From: Bacteroidaceae bacterium
GTDB lineage: Bacteria > Bacteroidota > Bacteroidia > Bacteroidales > Bacteroidaceae
Assembly: GCA_017557475.1 (NCBI GenBank)
Contig: JAFYYO010000089.1
Location: 1 to 6,729 of the forward strand
Direction of reading: 5' to 3'
DNA length: 6,729 nucleotides
Shown here: one piece after another, positions 1 through 5,997 of the stretch
How positions within the stretch are numbered: position 1 is the first letter of the stretch
How the letters are laid out: each line of letters begins with the position of its first letter
Position numbers and translations under genes: made by a program
Notes under the pieces: model-generated
Databases searched by the model: none
What the model saw: only the letters and a program-made list of their open reading frames with translations
Told to the model about the DNA's origin: nothing

Positions 1-14
1 ACTGTGCGAATCTA

Positions 15-965
15 TTATGAGTTTTTCCATCTTACAAACATTTGGTCGCCAATGATTGCCTGCACTTCTTTCACCAAAGCCTCATCCATAGGCGCATCCA
101 CGAAGCCTATGTTCTTCAGGACATTAGCAGGATTGGCACTACTGAAGAGCGTTGTAGCGACACGAGGATTCAGGCTTGTTGAGAACTGCACGGCCAGTTT
201 CTCGATAGGATAACCTTGCTCCCTGCAATAGAGAGCAGCTCGAGCACAAGCCTCTTTCAGTTCCTTTGGAGCAGGATGCCAGTCGGGAGTGCCTCGCTCG
301 GAAAGCAATCCCATAGCCAAAGGCGAAGCGTTGATGATGCCAACCCCGTGCTTCTCGAAGAAGTCAAGATAGTCCGTCAGCAGCGTGTCGTTCAGGCAAT
401 AATGGCAGAAGTTGAGGATGCTCTCCACCGATCCCGGCTCGGAATGCTCCACAACCCACTTCAAGTTCTCGGGTTGCAAGTCGGTAATGCCCACATGCCC
501 CACGACGCCTTTCTCGCGAAGAGCCACAAGGGCAGGCAAAGTCTCGTCGACAACCTTCTGAAGGCCGCCATCCATACCTGCCTGAAACTCTATGTCATGA
601 ACATTAATCAGGTCGATATAATCAACATTCAGGCGCTTCATGCTCTCATAGACGCTCTCCGTAGCTCGCTTGGCGGAATAGTCCCAAGTGTTGACGCCGT
701 CCTTTCCATAACGCCCAACCTTTGTCGAAAGATAGTACTTGTCGCGAGGAATCTCCTTGAGCGCTTTGCCCAGCACGGTTTCTGCCTTCAGATGACCGTA
801 ATAAGGCGACACATCGATGAAGTTGATGCCGTTATCGACGGCCACATGAACGGCTCGAATGCCTTCATCTTCACGAATGCTGTGGAAAACACCACCAAGC
901 GAAGAAGCCCCAAAACTCAGGTTCGAGACACGCAGTCCAGTCTTTCCTATTTCGTTAAATACCAT
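15..965 (-). CDS. Aldo/keto reductase resembling L-galactose 1-dehydrogenase
   Basis: This 316-residue protein has no signal peptide and should be a cytoplasmic NAD(P)-dependent oxidoreductase of the aldo/keto reductase superfamily. The usual catalytic tetrad is visible: D51 and Y56 (in FIDVSPYYG), K82 (STKVGRYG) and H123 (NVHDIEF). From memory, several blocks match plant L-galactose 1-dehydrogenase closely, including FGAS-LG-VF near residues 18-27, SPYYG, HDIEF, CHY-x-ND and the stretch ASPLAMGLL followed by WHPAP. Related bacterial enzymes (D-threo-aldose/L-fucose dehydrogenases) oxidise the C1 hydroxyl of L-galactose, L-fucose or D-arabinose to a lactone, so these are plausible substrates. 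The ATG lies 11 bases after the GH97 stop, which makes this the last gene of the operon. The length is normal for the family. The fold is certain; the exact sugar is inferred. Confidence 0.93.
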   Translation of the reverse strand: MVFNEIGKTGLRVSNLSFGASSLGGVFHSIREDEGIRAVHVAVDNGINFIDVSPYYGHLKAETVLGKALKEIPRDKYYLSTKVGRYGKDGVNTWDYSAKRATESVYESMKRLNVDYIDLINVHDIEFQAGMDGGLQKVVDETLPALVALREKGVVGHVGITDLQPENLKWVVEHSEPGSVESILNFCHYCLNDTLLTDYLDFFEKHGVGIINASPLAMGLLSERGTPDWHPAPKELKEACARAALYCREQGYPIEKLAVQFSTSLNPRVATTLFSSANPANVLKNIGFVDAPMDEALVKEVQAIIGDQMFVRWKNS

Positions 966-976
966 AATTATTTACT

Positions 977-2752
977 TTAATGTCCTATTAGATGAACGAC
1001 AAGCACGAAACCACCTCGAGGACGGCAAGTCATTTGTGTGGGATATTCCTTTTGCAAAGTCACAGAGAAAGCGCGCTCGTCTCTGTCTCCAAAGAGCACA
1101 ATATCACCATGAGACTTCCCCATGAAAGCGAGGTCAACAGGCAAAATCTTCTCCTCATCAGTTCCGTTGATGCCCGCCACATACCAAATTCCTCCGCTCC
1201 GACGAGCCATTACAACCGATTTGCCAGGATAGCCAGAAATGAGGTGCGTCTCGTCCCAAACCGTTGGAAGTGTGGAAAGGAATTGCTGAACATCATGAGG
1301 TTGCGACAAATAACTTTCAGGACGGTCTGCCAGATGTTGCAAACCACTCTCGAAGAGCACAGTCAAAGCGAGTTCGTGAGCATGAGAAGTGATGTGGGGA
1401 TGCTGCGAGTCGCTGAATGTGCAAGGGGTATAGTCCATCGGACCAATGACATTTCGAGTGAAAGGCAGCATGGCATTATGCGAGGCGGCCTTTGTTGTAA
1501 AGGTCGGCACGTTGTTATACCATTCTGCACCATATACGCCCTCTGTACTCATCAGGTTTGGCCATGTTCGTTGCCAGCCACGAGGAATGGTAGCACCATG
1601 AAAGTTAACGAGCAAATGATGACGAGCTGCACACTCCAACAGGTCGATGCAATAGTCCATATTCATCTGATTATCACCCGAAAAGAAGTCAATCTTCACG
1701 CCAGCCACACCAATCCTTTCGCACCAAGCAAACTCCTTCTCGCGGTCTTCGGGCTTGTTCAAACGGAACTTAGGACCAGGCGCACCATTTATCCATCCAA
1801 CCGAAGAATTGTACCAAATCAAGGGCTTCACGCCTTGCGACTTCGCATAATTGACTGCATCCTCGATGGTCTTGCCGTCTTTCATCTCGTCCCATTCAGC
1901 ATCGATGAGAACATAAGGCAGTTTCAACGTCACCGCCATATCGACATATTTCTTGATAATCTGATAGTCATTTGAGCCGTGATTGTAAGCCCAATATACC
2001 CACGAAACGGTTCCAGGATGAATCCAACTTGTGTCGTCAATCTTGCTGGGGTCAGATACATCGGTCACGAGCGTAGAAGCCACGACGTCGGACAATGTTC
2101 CTACGATAACGAAACGCCAAGGACTCCTGTCAAGTTCTTTCCCTGCAATCGTTTCATCGGGCACAACCTTGTAGATATCGCCCTCGCTATACAAGCACGA
2201 ACCGCTCTGCCCTCGCTCGATATTTGCTTCCGAAATCAAAGAGAAGACACCATCGACGTGCTCCAAAAGGGCAGGATAGCCCCAACGCCCATTGCGAGGA
2301 GTTGTCTCCAAAGGGAAGAAGCCCTCGTAGCTGTCCGTCCACTTTTGCAGCCAACGCTTTGTGCCAGCAGGAATGCGATAGGCCGTCTGCTCTTTTTGCG
2401 GCTCTTTCACACCTTCGTAACGAAATGCAAGACCATCATTATATAAACGCATGACAAGACGAACGCCGTCATCAAGCGTCACGAGATATTCGTTTGCTTC
2501 GTTGGTGCAGTGCAACTTCTTTCCTGTCAGCATCTGGTAGTCAGCTTTGATGCGATGAGCCTTACCCGTCTTCTTTACAATACCACCATAACCAATCGAG
2601 GGGATCTCCAATACCGATTGCTTCTGATAAGAAAGCATATAGCCCTTCCCGCTGGACGTCAACGAGAGTTTCCCATTAGGCGAGACCATCGTTCGTGCAA
2701 AGCCTACACAAACGACACTCAGCCCTATCAATAAAACGATTAATTTCTTCAC
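977..2752 (-). CDS. Glycoside hydrolase family 97, retaining type (alpha-galactosidase-like)
   Basis: This 591-residue exported enzyme starts with a type I signal peptide (about residues 1-19, ending GFA). The GH97 N-terminal beta-sandwich follows (about 22-240), then the TIM barrel (about 245-500, opening with SWVYWAYN) and a short C-terminal beta domain (about 510-591). The motif GVKIDFF places D355 where retaining GH97 enzymes carry their nucleophile; inverting SusB-type alpha-glucosidases lack this Asp. E404 in STEGVYG is the likely acid/base. Known retaining members are alpha-galactosidases and beta-L-arabinopyranosidases, so I favour one of these over starch hydrolysis. It probably acts in the periplasm. 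The start is GTG at 2752-2750, one base after the GH43 stop, and is chosen because the next in-frame Met (residue 22) would delete the signal peptide. The protein is somewhat shorter than the characterised members I recall, but all domains are present. Confidence 0.93.
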   Translation of the reverse strand: MKKLIVLLIGLSVVCVGFARTMVSPNGKLSLTSSGKGYMLSYQKQSVLEIPSIGYGGIVKKTGKAHRIKADYQMLTGKKLHCTNEANEYLVTLDDGVRLVMRLYNDGLAFRYEGVKEPQKEQTAYRIPAGTKRWLQKWTDSYEGFFPLETTPRNGRWGYPALLEHVDGVFSLISEANIERGQSGSCLYSEGDIYKVVPDETIAGKELDRSPWRFVIVGTLSDVVASTLVTDVSDPSKIDDTSWIHPGTVSWVYWAYNHGSNDYQIIKKYVDMAVTLKLPYVLIDAEWDEMKDGKTIEDAVNYAKSQGVKPLIWYNSSVGWINGAPGPKFRLNKPEDREKEFAWCERIGVAGVKIDFFSGDNQMNMDYCIDLLECAARHHLLVNFHGATIPRGWQRTWPNLMSTEGVYGAEWYNNVPTFTTKAASHNAMLPFTRNVIGPMDYTPCTFSDSQHPHITSHAHELALTVLFESGLQHLADRPESYLSQPHDVQQFLSTLPTVWDETHLISGYPGKSVVMARRSGGIWYVAGINGTDEEKILPVDLAFMGKSHGDIVLFGDRDERAFSVTLQKEYPTQMTCRPRGGFVLVVHLIGH

Positions 2753-2753
2753 T

Positions 2754-4967
2754 TTACTTCATTTTCGCGTTCTTCTCAATCGTCCAGCCTTCGCGCTTTG
2801 AGAGGAGACAGTCTTTGCCTTGGAACATCTTGGCTGCCTGCTTGTCGCCCTTTAGCTGCCAGTCGAGCCAAGCGAGAGCAACCACAGTAAACTCGCCGCC
2901 ATGAGGCTGACGATAAGTTCCGCCGTGACCTACAGGATAATTGGCTGCACAGGCAGGAACATGATTGATTTTGTGGAAGTCGTCCATGCCGTTCTCATAG
3001 GCGATATCCTCTTTGCCGCCAAGGATGTAGATGATGGGCGTATGAATCTCCTGCAGTTTAGCTTTCTCGGGCATAGGCATTCCGCCTACAGCCTGACCAC
3101 GATTACTCTCCTTGAAGAGCCCGCTATTGCATATCATCAAGGTCTTGAGGCGAGGATCGGCGCAGTTGTAAAGTGTCTGCAAACCGCCACAAGACATTCC
3201 CGATGCGCAGATGTTCTTCACATCTATCTTATTATAATAAGGAGAGTTCGGGTCGGCATTTTGCTTAATGGCCCAATCAATAGACTCAATCTGCTGCTGG
3301 GTTGTGGACATCGGTCCATGGTAGGGTTTCTCCTCCATGGGAATGTAACCTGTCGCCACGACAAGATAGCCGTGCGAAGCAATCTCGTTGAGGAACTTGA
3401 AATGCTCCCAAGGAGAGTTCGTGCAAGCGCCGTTTCCCCATACAAGCACCGGCAGAGGTTTCTTCTTGCTAAAGGCCGAGAGGTCTTGCGGAACGAAGAT
3501 AGTGTGGGCTTCAAGCGCGGCTTCTTCCTTCATAATGGCTTTGTAGGGACCCATTCCGCCGTCCTCTACCACCAAAGACTTCAAGCCTTCAATCTGCCAC
3601 CAATCGAAGTTGAAGAGCTTCGGACCTTTGCGACCTGTGAAGGCGAAATAGAGGTCGTGAGTACCTTCTGCCTTTTGCAAGAAGTCAACAGAAAGCGTTT
3701 GCCACGTCTCCCAGCCTCCTGTGCCAGGAACTTCCAAACGAGCCACCAAAGCGCCATGCAGGCTGTCCAAACGAACTTCAATCTGTCCGCCTCTCAATCC
3801 GCTTGCCACTCTTGCCGTGAACTGCTTGGTCACATTACCATCGAACTTAACATTCTGCAGCTTGATGAAGTCCCCATTATGGATATCACTCACGTAAACG
3901 CCGACCTCATCATTTTGTTCGGTCTTCACGCCTCTTGAGAAAGCCATCGTCTCAGCCTCGACCTTCCGATAAGGATTGAAGGTCTCGACGGGCTTCACGC
4001 CTTCGTCTGTGGGCATGATTGATGGGAAGCTTCCGTCTTCGTTATACTTGAACTCCTCGACCGCAACACTTCGTCCGAAGCCTCCACCCTTGGGAAGTTT
4101 GCCTGTATGATAGAAGAAGTAGCTGTGACCTTTGTAGTCTGCCACGCCACAATGGTTGGTAAAGGACTTCGTATCACACAGAGGCATGATCTGACCAGCG
4201 TATTTCCAGGGTCCTGTAGGCGAGGGAGCTGTACTGTAGCTTATGTGCTCGGGTACTCCTCCAGCTGCATAAAGCAACTGATATACCCCGTTCCGTTTGG
4301 TCAACCAAGGACCTTCTACATACGAATCCTTGTACTCTTTTCCCTTCTCACGCTGTCTCATCATGGGTCCTCCGAAAGCCTCTTCCGTCATATCAAGGCG
4401 GCCAAGTTCGCCACTATAGGATATCATGTCGCGATTCAACTTCAGGTAATAACATTGGGGATTGCCCCACATCAGCCAAGCCTGCCCGTCGTCGTCGATG
4501 AGAACTGTTGGGTCGATGTGGTCCCAAGAGCCGTTCTCGAAGAGAGGCTTACCAATCGCGTCCTTGAACGGACCTGTAGGCGAGTCGCTTACAGCCACGC
4601 CGATAGCCATTCCTTTCGAGATATTGCTGTGGGCACAGATGTACCAAAAGAACTTCCCATCGCGCTCAACCGTCTGCGAAGCCCACGCTCTGTCGTCTGC
4701 CCAAGAGAAGCTCTCAAGAGCAAGAGGCGAGCCGTGATCCTGCCAATTCACCATATCTTCCGTTGAATAGACGCGCCATTCCTGCATCCAGAAGAAGTCG
4801 GCTCCGTCCTCATCATGCCCCGTATAGACATACATCCTGCCGTTATGCACCATAGGAGCCGGGTCGCTCGTGAACCAAGTCTGTACAAAGGGATTCTGCG
4901 CATTTGCAGTCAAGGCCAAGAAAGCCACAAAAACTGCTGAAATCACACTCTTTTTCATTGTATTCAT
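2754..4967 (-). CDS. Trimodular GH43 - CBM6 - alpha/beta-hydrolase esterase
   Basis: This 737-residue exported enzyme carries two catalytic modules. A signal peptide ends near residue 23 (ANAQ). The GH43 five-bladed propeller spans about 25-320 and shows all three acidic residues: base D35 (TSDPAP), pKa-setting D152 (HIDPTV) and acid E218 (YVEGPW). H272 in TNHCGV fits the usual central histidine. A CBM6-like carbohydrate-binding module follows (about 335-461, from KVEAET to FDWWQIEG). The C-terminal alpha/beta-hydrolase (about 480-715) has nucleophile S592 in GMSCGG, with D654 (GGKED) and H681 (VGHGG) as likely triad partners. GH43 enzymes of this kind remove arabinofuranosyl or xylosyl units, and the esterase probably removes acetyl or feruloyl groups from the same glycan; both specificities are inferred. 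It is the first gene of the operon. The start could be M1 (4967) or M4 (4958), since both keep the signal peptide and neither has a clear Shine-Dalgarno. Confidence 0.93.
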   Translation of the reverse strand: MNTMKKSVISAVFVAFLALTANAQNPFVQTWFTSDPAPMVHNGRMYVYTGHDEDGADFFWMQEWRVYSTEDMVNWQDHGSPLALESFSWADDRAWASQTVERDGKFFWYICAHSNISKGMAIGVAVSDSPTGPFKDAIGKPLFENGSWDHIDPTVLIDDDGQAWLMWGNPQCYYLKLNRDMISYSGELGRLDMTEEAFGGPMMRQREKGKEYKDSYVEGPWLTKRNGVYQLLYAAGGVPEHISYSTAPSPTGPWKYAGQIMPLCDTKSFTNHCGVADYKGHSYFFYHTGKLPKGGGFGRSVAVEEFKYNEDGSFPSIMPTDEGVKPVETFNPYRKVEAETMAFSRGVKTEQNDEVGVYVSDIHNGDFIKLQNVKFDGNVTKQFTARVASGLRGGQIEVRLDSLHGALVARLEVPGTGGWETWQTLSVDFLQKAEGTHDLYFAFTGRKGPKLFNFDWWQIEGLKSLVVEDGGMGPYKAIMKEEAALEAHTIFVPQDLSAFSKKKPLPVLVWGNGACTNSPWEHFKFLNEIASHGYLVVATGYIPMEEKPYHGPMSTTQQQIESIDWAIKQNADPNSPYYNKIDVKNICASGMSCGGLQTLYNCADPRLKTLMICNSGLFKESNRGQAVGGMPMPEKAKLQEIHTPIIYILGGKEDIAYENGMDDFHKINHVPACAANYPVGHGGTYRQPHGGEFTVVALAWLDWQLKGDKQAAKMFQGKDCLLSKREGWTIEKNAKMK

Positions 4968-4990
4968 TTAATATTATGTGGAATTTTGCT

Positions 4991-4998
4991 CAAAGTTA
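4991..4998 (-). promoter_or_regulatory. Bacteroidota-type -7 promoter box for the glycosidase operon
   Basis: Read on the minus strand, this is TAACTTTG, an exact match to the Bacteroidota primary sigma-factor -7 consensus TAnnTTTG. It lies 23 bases upstream of the GH43 start at 4967, which would give a very short leader. No good -33 TTTG sits at the usual 19-21 base spacing. The promoter may therefore need an activator, or the TTTGC motif at 5007-5014 may contribute. This is a sequence match only, with no transcription data. Confidence 0.6.
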
Positions 4999-5019
4999 CG
5001 AAAAGTTTTGCAAACTGAG

Positions 5020-5039
5020 AACTTTTTAGCCTAAAAGTT
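5020..5039. repeat. Short AT-rich inverted repeat
   Basis: TTTTAG (5024-5029) and CTAAAA (5031-5036) are perfect 6-bp inverted arms around a single C. The symmetry extends outward to AACT and AGTT if one extra T is allowed in the left arm. A one-base loop does not suit an RNA hairpin, so a protein-binding operator is more plausible. It lies just upstream of the operon promoter. Chance is possible in such AT-rich sequence. Confidence 0.4.
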
Positions 5040-5055
5040 GCTTCTCAAGAAACCA

Positions 5056-5231
5056 GGCACGGCTAATTTGCAAATTAGGCACGTCTAATTCGCAAACTAG
5101 ACAGGGCTAATTGGCCGACTAGGCACGTCTAGTTTGAAAACATTACACGTTATGTTGCCAATCATTACACGTTATGTTTGCAATCATTACACGTTATGTT
5201 TGCCAACAATACACGTGTCGTTTGCGAACAT
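5056..5231. repeat. 22-bp tandem array, eight contiguous units
   Basis: Eight head-to-tail units, each exactly 22 bp, start at 5056, 5078, 5100, 5122, 5144, 5166, 5188 and 5210. Two blocks recur in register. Columns 3-7 read CACGT in units 2 and 4-8 (CACGG in unit 1, CAGGG in unit 3). Columns 12-19 read TTTGCNAA or a near match in every unit. Units 1-3 also carry 16-bp palindromic elements; CTAATTTGCAAATTAG (5063-5078) is perfect and the next two are imperfect. Units 5-8 share TACACGT and form a second subtype, with unit 4 as a hybrid. There are no spacers, so this is not CRISPR, and the period rules out a coding repeat. About two helical turns per unit would place binding sites on one DNA face. 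The role is unknown; a regulator-binding array or an intergenic repeat family are the main options. Confidence 0.9.
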
Positions 5232-5301
5232 CCCTGCAAGCGATAGGGATTTCCCCTGCAAAACTTCGCATTTTCCCCTTTTCAAACTCCAGAATATCGC
5301 G

Positions 5302-5309
5302 TACCTTTG
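5302..5309 (+). promoter_or_regulatory. Bacteroidota-type -7 promoter box for the lipoprotein gene
   Basis: TACCTTTG matches the TAnnTTTG consensus exactly and ends 28 bases before the ATG at 5338. A TTTT at 5279-5282, 19 bases upstream, is an acceptable weak match to the -33 TTTG element. This supports the start at 5338 rather than any upstream in-frame Met, since transcription would begin downstream of those codons. Confidence 0.65.
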
Positions 5310-5337
5310 CATCAAACAAACGATAAAAACTACAGTC

Positions 5338-5991
5338 ATGAAACGTTCTATCTTTTTCTTCTTCGGCAAAGCAGGAGCCAATTGCTTCCTCTTTTGCAGC
5401 TTTATGATGGCAATGTTCTCATTCTCTTCTTGTGAAGAATGGCAAGACATCAACCAGTCGATGGCTCTCTCAGGAGAATGGAGAGGAGACTTCGGCATGT
5501 ATTACGACTATATCGATGGCCGCGGAAGACGCTACACCTTCGATTGCTACGATTCCCGTATCACGTTCATCCCTGCCTATGCTCATGCATCTTATGGCAG
5601 AGGAACGCAGGTTGATTACTACGACTACGGCCCCTATGAGTATCTGTACTACAAGTTCAGTTGGTCGGTTGAGAACGGAGTTGTCTATCTTTCCTATGAT
5701 TACGACCACGAACTCGACGTAAGAATCAGCAACTACAGCATGAACAACGACTACTTCTCTGGCATCTTCTCGAGCTCTGGAAACTCGTTCCGTCTGCGAA
5801 AGATTGCTGACTACTACAACTGGACGCCGTATGTAAACATCTATGGGTACGAGGACCGTTATGGCTGGGACTATGATTACTACTACGACGCACCCTTCAG
5901 CCGCAGCGAAGGAGAGCAGGTCGCAGATAGCATAGCTTCAGAGGGAAAGGTTCTCGCACGAGGTCGCAGGAGTTCTGCTCTGCAGCAATAA
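5338..5991 (+). CDS. Tyrosine-rich lipoprotein of unknown function, possibly lipocalin-like
   Basis: I do not recognise a named family. The 217-residue product begins MKRS, has a hydrophobic phenylalanine-rich segment and then Cys32 in FSFSSC, fitting a lipoprotein signal peptide. The residues after Cys are acidic (EEWQD), which in Bacteroidota often accompanies surface exposure. The mature part opens with LSGEWRGDFGMYY, a W/G pattern reminiscent of small lipocalin-like beta-barrels, and alternating hydrophobic residues suggest mostly beta structure to about residue 155. There are 29 tyrosines (about 13%), many paired with Asp as in DYYDYGPYEYLYY and DYDYYYD. The C-terminal tail (about 187-217) looks disordered and ends in basic RGRR. 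The start at 5338 is chosen because a -7 box lies just upstream and upstream in-frame Mets fall inside the 22-bp repeats. It is divergent from the glycosidase operon. Confidence 0.8.
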   Translation: MKRSIFFFFGKAGANCFLFCSFMMAMFSFSSCEEWQDINQSMALSGEWRGDFGMYYDYIDGRGRRYTFDCYDSRITFIPAYAHASYGRGTQVDYYDYGPYEYLYYKFSWSVENGVVYLSYDYDHELDVRISNYSMNNDYFSGIFSSSGNSFRLRKIADYYNWTPYVNIYGYEDRYGWDYDYYYDAPFSRSEGEQVADSIASEGKVLARGRRSSALQQ

Positions 5992-5997
5992 AGAGTC

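Larger units (their letters stand above)
4968..5337. other. Divergent intergenic regulatory region
   Basis: This 370-bp gap separates the minus-strand operon from the plus-strand lipoprotein gene. I see no coding potential: the open frames that cross it run through a tandem repeat whose 22-bp period is not a multiple of three. It holds an outward-facing -7 box at each end, an AT-rich inverted repeat (5020-5039), the eight-unit 22-bp array (5056-5231) and a C-rich stretch (5232-5280) with weak traces of the same period. No tRNA, riboswitch fold or rho-independent terminator was recognised. Confidence 0.8.

Noticed and set aside
1..14. Terminator after the aldo/keto reductase gene
   Set aside because: Only 14 bases of downstream sequence are available and no stem is visible.
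216..980. A 254-codon open frame on the plus strand opposite the aldo/keto reductase
   Set aside because: It is antisense to a gene with clear family motifs and a catalytic tetrad, and its own translation shows no recognisable domain.
992..1975. A 327-codon plus-strand open frame opposite the GH97 gene
   Set aside because: The minus strand encodes a complete GH97; the plus-strand product is rich in Arg, His and Ser with no motif, typical of an antisense shadow.
2901..3938. A 345-codon plus-strand open frame opposite the GH43-esterase gene
   Set aside because: It lies within CBM6 and esterase modules whose key residues are intact on the minus strand, and no promoter precedes it.
5056..5231. 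CRISPR array
   Set aside because: Units are contiguous with no unique spacers, 22 bp is too short for repeat plus spacer, and no cas gene is nearby.
5231..5249. Hairpin with TCCCT and AGGGA arms as a terminator
   Set aside because: Five-base arms around a 9-base loop and no following T-run; it also sits upstream of a gene rather than after one.
5134..5337. N-terminal extension of the lipoprotein to an upstream Met at 5134
   Set aside because: The extension would translate the 22-bp repeats, lies upstream of the likely promoter at 5302-5309, and would bury the signal peptide inside the protein.
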